Assembly (NCBI GenBank): GCA_963696025.1
Contig: CAVOII010000010.1
Location: 124,001 to 188,000, forward strand
Direction of reading: 5' to 3'
DNA from: JABCYV01 sp963696025
GTDB lineage: Bacteria; Acidobacteriota; Terriglobia; Terriglobales; Acidobacteriaceae
Length of the DNA stretch: 64,000 bases
In this document: positions 53,510 to 61,675 of the stretch, one piece after another
How positions within the stretch are numbered: position 1 is the first letter of the stretch
How the letters are laid out: every line of letters starts with the position of its first letter
Translations under genes and position numbers: made by a program
The notes under the pieces: model-generated
Database searches by the model: none
What the model was told of the DNA's origin: nothing
The model's input: the letters and a program-made list of their open reading frames with translations, nothing else

Positions 53510-53594
53510 TAGATGCGGCAGCGTCGGCGATTGACGGTAAAGAAAAGTAAAGGATTGTCAGTTTTGTATCCCATTTTCCGAGCTGGCAATCTTG

Positions 53595-53627
53595 GGCTCA
53601 CAAAGAAACCCGGAGGCTCACAAAGAA
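53595..53627. promoter_or_regulatory. Two 13-bp direct repeats with 20-bp period
   Basis: GGCTCACAAAGAA occurs at 53595-53607 and again, unchanged, at 53615-53627. The 20-bp period puts both on the same face of the helix, as expected for cooperative binding sites between divergent promoters. Confidence 0.6.
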
Positions 53628-53641
53628 CGGAACCTGGAAAT

Positions 53642-53669
53642 TTGTCCGCTGGACAATAGTTGTTACAAC
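53642..53669. promoter_or_regulatory. Two adjacent palindromes at the MarR gene start
   Basis: TTGTCC-GCT-GGACAA (53642-53656) and GTTGT-T-ACAAC (53659-53669) are both perfect. TTG...CAA palindromes are the usual operator style for MarR proteins, so autoregulation of the gene starting near 53687 is likely. Confidence 0.6.
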
Positions 53670-53686
53670 GATTAAATTTTGAGTTG

Positions 53687-54157
53687 GTGAGCAAAGGTAT
53701 CCAGGCCGAAATTAAGCAAACGAAGCCTTTCAAGAGTCTGGAGGAAGAAGCTTTCGTGGCTCTGGTGCGGACGGCCGACCAACTGGCCCGGCGTGGGGCA
53801 GAAATGTTGAAGCGGCACGGGCTCTCCCCCACCCAGTACAACGCTCTGCGCATTCTGCGAGGCGCTGGCGAAAAGGGACTGGCATGCAGCGAAATCGGCG
53901 AACGCATGATCAACCACGATCCTGATATCACCCGCCTGATCGACCGGCTGGAGCGCCGTGGTCTGGTGGTGCGCAGTCGGGAGCAGAAAGATCGCCGCGT
54001 AATCACGACCAGAATCACGACTGCAGGCCTGGAGCTGTTGAGAAGCCTCGATCGCCCGGTCGAGCAATTTAACCGGCAACTGCTTGGTCCGCTGGGCGAA
54101 CGGCGATTGCGTACTCTAATAAGGCTGCTGGAAACCGCCCGGCATAGGGTGGAATAG
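53687..54157 (+). CDS. MarR-family transcriptional regulator
   Basis: About 156 residues from GTG 53687, chosen to keep the EEEAFVALVRTADQLAR helix; TTG 53660 is an alternative. The winged helix-turn-helix is at about 55-120 (LACSEIGERMINHDPDITRLIDRLERRGLV, then DRRVITTRITTAG). It would dimerise and repress from palindromic operators, several of which lie directly upstream. Likely targets are itself, the BON gene and the downstream DoxX gene. Confidence 0.92.
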   Translation: MSKGIQAEIKQTKPFKSLEEEAFVALVRTADQLARRGAEMLKRHGLSPTQYNALRILRGAGEKGLACSEIGERMINHDPDITRLIDRLERRGLVVRSREQKDRRVITTRITTAGLELLRSLDRPVEQFNRQLLGPLGERRLRTLIRLLETARHRVE

Positions 54158-54236
54158 TACGCATGTTCGCCGCGGATGGAAGAGAGATTGGGGAAGGGGC
54201 TTTGAGTTTTACACAAAACTTAGAGTAGGAGAGCAC

Positions 54237-54650
54237 ATGAGCAACACTTCGAGTTCGTCGTGGGGGACGACCGTACTGCGAGTGATCGTCGGAGTTGTGT
54301 TTTTGGTGCATGGGAGCCAGAAGTTATTCAGCTTTGGTTTTTCGGGAGTAACTGCATTTTTCACCCAGGCGGGGATTCCGCTTCCGGCGGTGGCTGCCCC
54401 GGTTGTCACCTTGGTTGAGTTTCTGGGAGGAATTGCGCTGATACTGTGAGTGGGCACTCGCGTGGCGACGCTGCTACTGGCCTGCGACATGCTCGGCGCC
54501 ATTGTGTTTGTGCATTACCAGGGCGGATTCTTCATGCCGAAAGGCGCCGAATTCGCTTTGACCTTGCTGGCAGCCAACCTCAGCCTTGCTCTAACCGGAC
54601 CAGGCGCGGCTTCGGTGGATGGAGTGATCGCGAAGAAATCGCGAGTATAG
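54237..54650 (+). pseudogene. DoxX-family membrane protein interrupted by in-frame TGA
   Basis: The frame from ATG 54237 encodes four-helix DoxX sequence (RVIVGVVFLVHGSQKLFSFG, TLVEFLGGIALIL). It meets TGA at 54447-54449 and then continues in the same frame (VGTRVATLLLACDMLGAIV, ALTLLAANLSLALTGPGA) to a normal stop at 54650. DoxX proteins have Gly here (ILGVGTR), so GGA to TGA is the likely change. Full length would be about 137 residues. A sequencing error is possible. It follows the MarR gene by 80 bases. DoxX proteins take part in thiol/oxidative-stress membrane complexes. Confidence 0.85.
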
Positions 54651-54705
54651 GCAGTGTTTGCCGATGCTTCGAGGCCGATGCCAAGCGGCGGGAATAATAT
54701 TCGAC

Positions 54706-56052
54706 TTAGCTGTGCGGCTGAGCTCTACGCTTATGCTGGCTTTTTGGTTTCGGCGTTGGCTTACCAAACACGCGCGCGAAAATCTTGTCGATGTTACGCA
54801 ACTGCCGTTTCAGGTCGAAGGCACGCTCGATCTGTTGGCGCGGCACGCGGCTGGTGATGCTTTTGTCGTTCAACACCAGTTCACGAAAATTCAGTCCTTC
54901 TTTCCAGGCCTGCATGGCATGGTTTTGCACCATCCGGTAAGCGTCCTCACGCGACACTCCATGCTCGACCAAATCAAGCAACAGCTGTCCGCTGAAGATT
55001 AGGCCCCCAGTACTCTCGAGATTAATCTTCATACGCTCCGGATAGACGAACATAGTGTCGATAAGGTTCGTGGTCTTCTGGAGCATGTAATCCACGAGCG
55101 AGGTCGAGTCGGGAATAATGATGCGCTCGACTGACGAGTGCGAGATGTCGCGCTCGTGCCACAGAGCGACATTTTCAAAGCCTGCCTGCGCGTTGGAACG
55201 GACCACACGCGCGAGGCCGCTGATTTGCTCGAGGGTTACCGGGTTGCGCTTGTGCGGCATGGCAGAGGAACCTTTCTGCCTATCGCTGAAAAATTCCTCC
55301 GCCTCGCGCACTTCAGTCCGCTGCAAGTGACGAAGCTCGGTGGCAATCTTGTCCAGGGTGCAGGCGATGACCGCCAGGGTCGCCAGATATGCGGCGTGAC
55401 GATCACGCTGGATTACCTGAGACGAAACGGCGGCAGCCCGCAATCCCAGGCGCTTACAGATCTCTTCCTCCAGTTCCGGACTGAGATGCGCCAAGGTTCC
55501 CACTGCGCCGGAGAACTTGCCAACCCGCATGTCTTCGGCAGCCTGATTGAAGCGGGCGATGTCCCGTTCCACCTCTGAGTACCAATTGGCCAGCTTGAAG
55601 CCGAAAGTAATAGGCTCAGCGTGAATGCCATGGGTGCGGCCGACCATGGGCGTGTCCTTGAACTCCCAGGCACGCCGCTCCAGGACTTCGGAAAGCCGCC
55701 GCAGATCGTCGGAAATGATGGTGGATGCCTGACCGATCAGCAAAGCCTGGGCGGTGTCCACCACATCATTCGAGGTCAGGCCGTAGTGGAACCAGCGCGC
55801 ATGGGGTCCGACAATCTCGGCCACCGCCGTAGTGAAAGCGATCACATCGTGGCGAACTTCAGCCTCGATCTCGAAGATGCGTTCCAGACTAAAGTCAGCG
55901 CGCTCGCGGATGGCCCGAGCCGCATCTTTGGGGACGATGCCCGCTCGAGCTAACGTCTCCGTAGTTGCGACTTCAACGGCTAGCCAGGTCCGGAAGCGGT
56001 TCTCGTCGTTCCAGATGCGGCCCATGTCGGGGCGGGTATAACGTGGAATCAA
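54706..56052 (-). CDS. purB: Adenylosuccinate lyase
   Basis: A 448-residue cytoplasmic enzyme of purine synthesis, cleaving SAICAR and adenylosuccinate to release fumarate. The superfamily signature GSSAMPHKRNP is intact. TSNDVVDTAQALL, the catalytic-His region GRTHGIHAEPITFG and RDISHSSVERIIIPD are also present. The C-terminal tail (KPTPKPKSQHKRRAQPHS) is basic. It stands alone, upstream of and divergent to the second MarR gene. Confidence 0.97.
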   Translation of the reverse strand: MIPRYTRPDMGRIWNDENRFRTWLAVEVATTETLARAGIVPKDAARAIRERADFSLERIFEIEAEVRHDVIAFTTAVAEIVGPHARWFHYGLTSNDVVDTAQALLIGQASTIISDDLRRLSEVLERRAWEFKDTPMVGRTHGIHAEPITFGFKLANWYSEVERDIARFNQAAEDMRVGKFSGAVGTLAHLSPELEEEICKRLGLRAAAVSSQVIQRDRHAAYLATLAVIACTLDKIATELRHLQRTEVREAEEFFSDRQKGSSAMPHKRNPVTLEQISGLARVVRSNAQAGFENVALWHERDISHSSVERIIIPDSTSLVDYMLQKTTNLIDTMFVYPERMKINLESTGGLIFSGQLLLDLVEHGVSREDAYRMVQNHAMQAWKEGLNFRELVLNDKSITSRVPRQQIERAFDLKRQLRNIDKIFARVFGKPTPKPKSQHKRRAQPHS

Positions 56053-56193
56053 GGCGCCACTCCCTCACTCTTACCCAGCGAAATAGGGGACTAAAGATTC
56101 TAAATGCAGGAGTAGCCAGTGACTAGTGCGGAAGCAGGCGACGCCGTGGCGAGCATTTTAGTTGCTAAGCCGCCGCTCTTGGTGATCTGTATA

Positions 56194-56239
56194 GTATCGT
56201 GATACGATGTATTCTTGATGCGTCTTAACACGATATAAT
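56194..56239 (+). promoter_or_regulatory. Promoter with TATAAT box and GTATC-GT-GATAC inverted repeat
   Basis: A 5-2-5 inverted repeat (56194-56205) is followed by a perfect -10 box TATAAT at 56234-56239. The expected transcription start (about 7 bases on) coincides with the GTG of the MarR gene at 56247, and no Shine-Dalgarno fits between, which suggests a leaderless mRNA. The inverted repeat is a candidate operator for the MarR product. Confidence 0.5.
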
Positions 56240-56246
56240 CCGTCGC

Positions 56247-56735
56247 GTGGAAAAATTACTTACTGTCGCCGACTATCAGTCTTTGGCCGAATTGCGCTAC
56301 CAGATTCGGCGATTTCTCCACTTTAGCGAACGGGCTGCGCGGAATGCCGGCCTGGAGCCGCGTCAACACCAGTTGATGCTGGCCCTAAAAGGCCTGCCGA
56401 AGGGCGTCCGGCCGCGTGTCCGAGACTTGGCGGAGCGGCTGCAGATTCAACATCACAGCACGGTGGAACTGGTAAATCGGTTGTCGGCAAGAGGGCGGAT
56501 CCGGCGGCGCGAAGCCGGTCAGGACCGGCGCGAGGTACTGCTGGAGCTCACTCCCAAGGGTGAAAAAGTACTGCGAGAACTGTCCTTGCATCATAAGGCC
56601 GAGCTGCGGATCCAAGGACCGGCACTGGTTGCCGCCTTGAAGAATGCGATGCAAGCGGGAAACAGTTCGACCGGGAACGCATCCCATGCGGGCACAGGAA
56701 AACCGAAACCAGCAAGAGGGAAGCGAAGAGATTAA
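56247..56735 (+). CDS. MarR-family transcriptional regulator, cotranscribed with ClC transporter
   Basis: 162 residues from GTG 56247. The winged helix is at about 35-115 (HQLMLALKGLP, VRDLAERLQIQHHSTVELVNRL, DRREVLLELTPKGEKV). A Ser/Gly/Lys-rich tail follows. The stop is two bases before the GTG of the ClC gene, so the regulator and transporter form an operon. The start coincides with the predicted transcription start, so a later start cannot be ruled out. Confidence 0.9.
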   Translation: MEKLLTVADYQSLAELRYQIRRFLHFSERAARNAGLEPRQHQLMLALKGLPKGVRPRVRDLAERLQIQHHSTVELVNRLSARGRIRRREAGQDRREVLLELTPKGEKVLRELSLHHKAELRIQGPALVAALKNAMQAGNSSTGNASHAGTGKPKPARGKRRD

Positions 56736-56737
56736 TT

Positions 56738-58618
56738 GTGACCAAAGGTCGTAATGAAGAACATCCGATAGCGCCGGTGGAGGGAGGATACAATGACGGA
56801 GCTTCCCGACGACTCAGTGCGACTGGCACCACGGCGACGCAGGATTCCGTGGCGACTGAGCCGGCTCAGTTTCGGATGGTGCTGGTGGCATTGCTCGCGA
56901 GTGGGATTGGGCTGGTCGCCGGCGCGGTCGCATTTCTCCTGTACAAACTGATTGGCCTGTTCACCAATATTGCTTTTTATGGCCGTTTTGCGGCCGATTT
57001 CGTCAGCGCCCGCCACAATCATCTGGGCCTCTGGGTAATTCCGATTCCGGTGATTGGCGGCCTCATCGTCGGGTTCATGGCGAAGTATGGCTCGTCGAAG
57101 ATCAAGGGACACGGCATTCCCGAGGCTATGGAAGCCGTTTTATTCAACCGCAGCCGCATCCAGCCGCGAGTTGCGATCCTGAAGCCGATTTCGGCGGCAA
57201 TCGCCATCGGCACGGGCGGGCCATTCGGCGCTGAAGGGCCAATCATTCAGACGGGCGGCGCGGTGGGCTCGCTTGTCGGGCAGGTCTTTCATACCACGGC
57301 TTCCGAGCGTAAAGTGCTGCTGGCCTGTGGAGCCGCGGCCGGGATGTCCGCGACATTCAACACCCCGATCGCAGGCGTGATTCTGGCCATCGAACTTCTG
57401 CTGTTCGAGTTCAAGTCGCGATCGTTCATTCCTTTGGTTATTGCCAGCACGCTCGCCGCCGCGGTCCATATGGAACTGTTGGGCGCGGGTCCGATGTTCA
57501 CCGTGACGGCGATGGATTTTGGCATCCCGCGAGCCCTGCCGTTTTATCTGGTGCTGGGAATAATCTGCGGCCTGGCGGCAGTGGGGTTCAGCAAGGCCCT
57601 CTACTGGGTGGAGGACCAATTCGAAAAGTTGCCAGTGGATGAGCTCTGGTGGCCAGCGATCGGCGCGCTGGGCCTTGGTGTCATTGGCTACTTTGTACCC
57701 CGCGTTCTGGGCGTGGGCTACGACACGATCAGCGACATTCTGAATGCGAATCTGGCGCTGAAGCTGCTGCTCGTGGTTATGGTTGCGAAGGCGGCAGCGC
57801 TGGTCATTTCATTGGGGTCGGGGACATCGGGCGGACTGCTGGCCCCGATGTTCATGTCGAGCGCGGCCCTGGGTGGATTGTTCGCCACGGGGATCGACAG
57901 GATATTTCCCGGAGCGAATCTGTCGGCTGGAGCTTTCGCGCTGGTGGCCATGGGTGCGGTGTTCGGGGCAGCTTCGCGTGCGACCTTCTCTTTCATTATT
58001 TTTGCCTTCGAAATTACTCGCGATTACAACTCGGTGCTGCCGCTGATGCTGGTTTGCGTGATCGCGGACGGCATCGCCATGCTGCTCATGCCGGGTTCTT
58101 CGATCATGACCGAGAAGCTGGCGCGCCGCGGCCTACGCATTCACCATGATTACGAAACCGACGTGCTGCAGCTGGTGACGGTTTCCGAGACCATGGACAA
58201 AGATGTGCCCTCGCTGCCGGCGGACATGCGCATAGGAGAACTGGCGGAGCGCATCGCAGCTCGCGATCCGGAGGTCAGCCGCCATCAAGGCATGGTTGTC
58301 GTGGATAAGGACGGCAAGCTGACCGGCATTATTACGCGCGGCGACGTGCTGCGGGCGCTCGACCAGGATCCTTCAGGGTCGATGAGCGTGCTGGAAGCGG
58401 GCAGCCGCAGGCTGGTGGTGACCTATCCGGACGAAGTGCTGCACGAAGCCTCATCCAAGATGCTGCGCAACAACATCGGGCGGCTGCCGGTGGTGGACCG
58501 CAAAGAACCAACTCGCGTGGTGGGATATCTGGGAAGGCCCGGAGTAATGGCCGCACGCCTGCGCCGATTGGAAGAGGAACACGTCCGGGAGCCGGGTTGG
58601 GTGAAACGGTTCCGCTGA
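56738..58618 (+). CDS. ClC-family chloride channel/antiporter with C-terminal CBS pair
   Basis: 626 residues. The ClC domain (about 45-455) has the selectivity motifs GPFGAEGP, with the gating Glu, and GSGTSGGLLAPMF, across about 18 helices; GAVFGAASRATFSFIIFAFE is also typical. Two CBS domains follow (about 485-545 and 550-610), which usually bind adenine nucleotides and gate transport. It moves chloride or other anions, probably against protons. The gating Glu is present, which favours antiport. It is cotranscribed with the MarR gene. Confidence 0.95.
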   Translation: MTKGRNEEHPIAPVEGGYNDGASRRLSATGTTATQDSVATEPAQFRMVLVALLASGIGLVAGAVAFLLYKLIGLFTNIAFYGRFAADFVSARHNHLGLWVIPIPVIGGLIVGFMAKYGSSKIKGHGIPEAMEAVLFNRSRIQPRVAILKPISAAIAIGTGGPFGAEGPIIQTGGAVGSLVGQVFHTTASERKVLLACGAAAGMSATFNTPIAGVILAIELLLFEFKSRSFIPLVIASTLAAAVHMELLGAGPMFTVTAMDFGIPRALPFYLVLGIICGLAAVGFSKALYWVEDQFEKLPVDELWWPAIGALGLGVIGYFVPRVLGVGYDTISDILNANLALKLLLVVMVAKAAALVISLGSGTSGGLLAPMFMSSAALGGLFATGIDRIFPGANLSAGAFALVAMGAVFGAASRATFSFIIFAFEITRDYNSVLPLMLVCVIADGIAMLLMPGSSIMTEKLARRGLRIHHDYETDVLQLVTVSETMDKDVPSLPADMRIGELAERIAARDPEVSRHQGMVVVDKDGKLTGIITRGDVLRALDQDPSGSMSVLEAGSRRLVVTYPDEVLHEASSKMLRNNIGRLPVVDRKEPTRVVGYLGRPGVMAARLRRLEEEHVREPGWVKRFR

Positions 58619-58652
58619 TCCGCAGGCGTCGCCAGTGCCTTCGGGCTGGGTC

Positions 58653-58681
58653 CCACCCTTCGCAAAAAGCGCGAAGGGTGG
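58653..58681. repeat. Hairpin repeat, copy A
   Basis: A perfect 11-bp stem CCACCCTTCGC (58653-58663) / GCGAAGGGTGG (58671-58681) with a 7-base loop. It belongs to a family of five hairpins between 58.6 and 62.3 kb that share the outer CCCACC/GGTGGG and differ in the inner stem with paired changes. It lies just past the ClC stop. The 630-base stretch to 59250 holds this, one weak gene and another palindrome. Confidence 0.8.
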
Positions 58682-58763
58682 TGCACCCAAAATGGAAGTT
58701 GTCTGCGCGTTTCGGGAGCCGTACACTCACCCGCGGGCCACCCGGCAATTCGTCTAAAGTGAT

Positions 58764-59033
58764 TCAAACAGAATGCTTGTGCACGAAGTAATATCTTTTC
58801 TCTTTGCCCCAGCTTAGGACTCTTGCCTGATGCAGCAATCTACGCTCTTGGGCTTCTGCTTGGTAGATTTTCTCCCACTCTGGGATAGCGTGCTGTCTGG
58901 TGCGATCGGTCTGCCCGCGGCGCACAAGTCGATCTTGCAACGCTCTTGCCGAATGCTTGAATAACCGCTCACATTCTTCGCGTTCTGCGCCGATATCAAA
59001 GCGTATTCGGGGCTGTAAAATTGCCCAGTCCAT
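58764..59033 (-). CDS. Possible small protein of unknown function
   Basis: An 89-codon minus-strand frame from ATG 59033: MDWAILQPRIRFDIGAEREE and then an Arg/Glu-rich helical stretch (LFKHSARALQDRLVRRG) with a basic tail. The composition looks protein-like, and the longer frame to 59252 is discounted because it reads through a palindromic repeat. No family recognised. It may be a remnant. Confidence 0.35.
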   Translation of the reverse strand: MDWAILQPRIRFDIGAEREECERLFKHSARALQDRLVRRGQTDRTRQHAIPEWEKIYQAEAQERRLLHQARVLSWGKEKRYYFVHKHSV

Positions 59034-59101
59034 CAGTAGCCTATGATCGGAAAAGCATACCGTACTTGGGATTGCTCGGGAATGGCCCCACAGCCTGGTG
59101 C

Positions 59102-59150
59102 TGGTGCCCCAGGTTCGCGCCCGTTCTTTGGACGCTAAACCTGGGCACCA
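59102..59150. repeat. 49-bp imperfect palindrome
   Basis: The arms TGGTGCCCCAGGTTCGCG (59102-59119) and CGCTAAACCTGGGCACCA (59133-59150) pair along 16-17 positions with one bulge. The sequence differs from the CCCACC hairpin family but lies in the same repeat-rich region. Confidence 0.65.
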
Positions 59151-59250
59151 CGCCGCTGCCCGTCGCGTGCCACTGCCGTCTGATCGCAGACTGTGAGCGC
59201 TTGGTCGCAAATCTGTTGCGGGTGCGTACAGAGTTTCGTATGGTCGCCGC

Positions 59251-59829
59251 ATGCAAAAGCCTTATTGCTGTCGCTTGTTGTTCATTCTCAGTTGGATCGT
59301 GATTTCACAGTTCACTCCCGCACGTGCGGAGAACCCTGCATCCGATTACGCCAAAATCCGCGAAGGGATGAGTAAACTCGCACCATTGGTAGGGAAGTGG
59401 CGCGCTGTCGCCCTGTTCCACGATGGCGACAAGGTAACGGAAAACGATGGGACGTGGGAGATCCATTGGGCGTTGGAGGATACTTATTTGGAGTATCGGG
59501 TTGCGATGCATCGTAAGGGTGACCCTAGTCACCACAATGGTTTCATCACATACATCACTTACAATCCTCGTACCCAACAGTACGACGTCACGTACTTTTT
59601 TACTCGTTGGGCATTAAGGGTGACGGAGACAGGCGTCTACGATGAAAAGACTAAGCAGTTTCGAACCCAGGCGCTCATCCCGCTGGAAGACGGGGTTCAT
59701 GACGAAAATGTCCGCTCCATTAACGACCTCAGCGACCCCAATAAGATCGTCCATACGCACTACAGCCGTTACAGTAATGAGGCCGTGGAGCGCATGCAGG
59801 TGCAGTTCACGCTAACGCGTGAGCAATAA
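59251..59829 (+). CDS. Secreted DUF1579-like protein
   Basis: 192 residues with a signal peptide (about 1-26, ending FTPARA). The mature part is a lipocalin-like beta pattern: LAPLVGKWRAVALFHDG, TWEIHWALEDTYLEYRVAM, GFITYITYNPRTQQYDVTYF. This resembles DUF1579/THAP4-type barrels that bind small hydrophobic ligands. The ligand is unknown. It has no operon partners. Confidence 0.75.
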   Translation: MQKPYCCRLLFILSWIVISQFTPARAENPASDYAKIREGMSKLAPLVGKWRAVALFHDGDKVTENDGTWEIHWALEDTYLEYRVAMHRKGDPSHHNGFITYITYNPRTQQYDVTYFFTRWALRVTETGVYDEKTKQFRTQALIPLEDGVHDENVRSINDLSDPNKIVHTHYSRYSNEAVERMQVQFTLTREQ

Positions 59830-59913
59830 CAGACGGTATCGAGCGCATGTAGCTAGTCCCCGGAGTTGAAGGTATAGTTGTGCCCATGCCCCGGGCTACG
59901 CGCGTGTGAGGCC

Positions 59914-59945
59914 CCCACCCTTCGCAAAGAGCGCGAAAGGGTGGG
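59914..59945. repeat. Hairpin repeat, copy B
   Basis: The stem CCCACCCTTCGC (59914-59925) pairs with GCGAAAGGGTGGG (59933-59945), with one bulged A. GGGCCACCCG follows, as in copy D. The surrounding gap between the DUF1579-like gene and the STAS gene shows nothing else. Confidence 0.75.
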
Positions 59946-60105
59946 CCACCCGCCCCGAGGCCTGGGCCACCCGTCCAATGATTTACAGTGTTAGGCAATC
60001 ATCCCCGATACCACGGACAGGGGACACTATGGCTCTGAAACTGGGCGCCAGGCCCGAAGATGTTAGTTTGCTCAGTAGCGTGCCAGTCAGGAGGAATTAA
60101 CAGCA

Positions 60106-60486
60106 ATGCTGGATTACAAGATTCGTCAAGCAGGGGATGTCACGATCCTTGATCTGGCGGGACGCATCAGTGTGGGCGAAGCGCTTGCCTTCGGCCCGGG
60201 AAGCGGCACGGTGCTAGGTGATGTAATTCGCGAGTTGGCCAACAAGGGTCACAGGAAGATTCTGCTCAACCTGAGAGATGTCAAGTATATCGACAGCTCC
60301 GGAATGGGAGATGTGGTGCGCAGCTTCACCAGCCTGCGGCGGCAGGGTGGCGACCTCAAACTGTTTGGCCCGACCCCACCAGTGCTGGAAGTACTGCGGA
60401 TCACTAAGCTCCACAAGGTCCTCGAGATCAAGGACGATGAGGCATCCGCCGTGCAGTCCTTCTCAAAGCAGACAGCCGCGGATTAG
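60106..60486 (+). CDS. STAS-domain anti-sigma-factor antagonist
   Basis: 126 residues, SpoIIAA/RsbV-like. ILDLAGRISVGEA leads to the phosphoserine loop YIDSSGMGDVV (Ser64/Ser65), and ILRITKLHKVLEI closes the domain. In such switches the unphosphorylated form binds an anti-sigma kinase and frees a sigma factor. The Shine-Dalgarno AGGAGGAATTAA is strong. No anti-sigma kinase or PP2C phosphatase is adjacent, so its partners are elsewhere. Confidence 0.93.
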   Translation: MLDYKIRQAGDVTILDLAGRISVGEALAFGPGSGTVLGDVIRELANKGHRKILLNLRDVKYIDSSGMGDVVRSFTSLRRQGGDLKLFGPTPPVLEVLRITKLHKVLEIKDDEASAVQSFSKQTAAD

Positions 60487-60561
60487 GCTTGGTGCCTCAG
60501 CCTAACCTCTTGGATTCTTACTCTCGAGGGTGCCCCGTCCAAGCTATGCTTGGGTGGGTGG

Positions 60562-60590
60562 CCCACCTTTCGCGGTTTTCGAAAGGTGGG
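60562..60590. repeat. Hairpin repeat, copy C
   Basis: A perfect 11-bp stem CCCACCTTTCG (60562-60572) / CGAAAGGTGGG (60580-60590) with a 7-base loop. The inner stem differs from copies A and D by paired substitutions. With copy D it accounts for the features of the 408-base gap 60487-60895. Confidence 0.8.
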
Positions 60591-60704
60591 GACCACAGTG
60601 CTCGACCTCATGGGACTTTGACCTTGCGTTCAAGTTCCAGAATTCTGCGGTACGAGCTAATCACCGTCCAGGCGTGACTTTTGCGGCGGACGAGTCCCTT
60701 TCAC

Positions 60705-60733
60705 CCCACCTTTGCAAGAAACGCAAAGGTGGG
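60705..60733. repeat. Hairpin repeat, copy D
   Basis: A perfect 11-bp stem CCCACCTTTGC (60705-60715) / GCAAAGGTGGG (60723-60733) with a 7-base loop. GGGCCACCCG overlaps the end of the right arm, as in copy B. The CTTTGC/GCAAAG inner stem against CTTTCG/CGAAAG in copy C is a compensatory pair. Confidence 0.8.
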
Positions 60734-60895
60734 CCACCCGCCTGGATGAAGAGATTCCGCTGAAAGTTACTGCCGCCTACTAATCGAAAGGAGGGGCACG
60801 GCGCCGAGCTCGCACTCCGGGTAGCGCGACCGCATAGAAGGCGCCTTGGGATTCGGTCTGTAAGTTGTGACCAACGGGCCCCGGCTCTAGGCGCG

Positions 60896-61675
60896 CTAAC
60901 GATCCTTGACACGCATCCGCCCATTTCCTGTCTTGGGTAGGTCTGACGAGCGATCCTTTTTGGCAAGCATGCGCTGTCGACGCAGTTGCACAAACTCTCG
61001 ATACACTGGTCTGTCGAGATACACCAGCAGCCGCTTAATGTAGAGCAAATTGCGATTCAGAGCCGCCCTCGTCGGTTCTTCGTAACTCAGGTCTTGTAGT
61101 AGCTTTCCCAGATGTTCATTGCCCGTGTATCGAAGCTGGCCAATGATCTCGGGTCGAGACAATGGAAAAATCCCATTCTTCAAGAGAATTGCCCGAGCAG
61201 TGTGGGAGACCGCATACAACATTTCTTCCGCTGCCGCCACGATGTCGCCAGTTTCCAGGAGAGTGGCAGCAAGGGTTAGACGCCGTGCGGCATGACGAAT
61301 TTTTTTATGCCAATCGGGCCAGATAGCGGCATCCGAAGACCTGACAATCTCAAGCCACCCGCTGGAAGTCACAAGCGGAACACCATACCGAACGCACCAC
61401 CCGGCGAAATCGTCACCTGCGCGAAGCCGCTCGGTGAACTCCTTCGTCGTCATTGCCTGCACATGAAGGCGATCGGGATGGCGCTCAACCACCGGCGGCT
61501 GCTCGCCTACGACCAGCAGATCCAGATCGCTCTGCGAAGCGTGCGTGAATCGCGCTACTGAACCAATCAGAATGACAGAAATCTGCATTCTGTCGTTCGC
61601 GGAGCAAACCGATCGAACAAAATCTTGTGTCAGCGATGTGTAGCTGGGTTCGGTCAACATCTGATCAGTCTTCAT
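60896..61675 (-). CDS. Nucleotidyltransferase (MNT-like) fused to HEPN-like domain
   Basis: 259 residues. The N-terminal polymerase-beta-type nucleotidyltransferase domain has GSVAR (38-42) and SDLDLLV (D50, D52); the third carboxylate is not obvious. The C-terminal half is a helical HEPN-like domain (AAEEMLYAVSHTARAILL) with a possible RX5H motif (R182 to H188). The ATG overlaps the stop of the upstream HEPN gene (ATGA). MNT/HEPN pairs are known toxin-antitoxin modules in which the MNT enzyme AMPylates the HEPN RNase. Here the MNT partner itself carries a HEPN domain. Confidence 0.8.
   Translation of the reverse strand: MKTDQMLTEPSYTSLTQDFVRSVCSANDRMQISVILIGSVARFTHASQSDLDLLVVGEQPPVVERHPDRLHVQAMTTKEFTERLRAGDDFAGWCVRYGVPLVTSSGWLEIVRSSDAAIWPDWHKKIRHAARRLTLAATLLETGDIVAAAEEMLYAVSHTARAILLKNGIFPLSRPEIIGQLRYTGNEHLGKLLQDLSYEEPTRAALNRNLLYIKRLLVYLDRPVYREFVQLRRQRMLAKKDRSSDLPKTGNGRMRVKDR

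Noticed and set aside
54447..54449. TGA in the DoxX frame as a selenocysteine codon
   Set aside because: DoxX proteins have Gly, not Cys, at this position, and no SECIS-like hairpin was seen directly after the codon.
59034..59252. Upstream extension of the 58764-59033 minus-strand frame
   Set aside because: It reads through a 49-bp palindrome, and the sequence is unlike protein.
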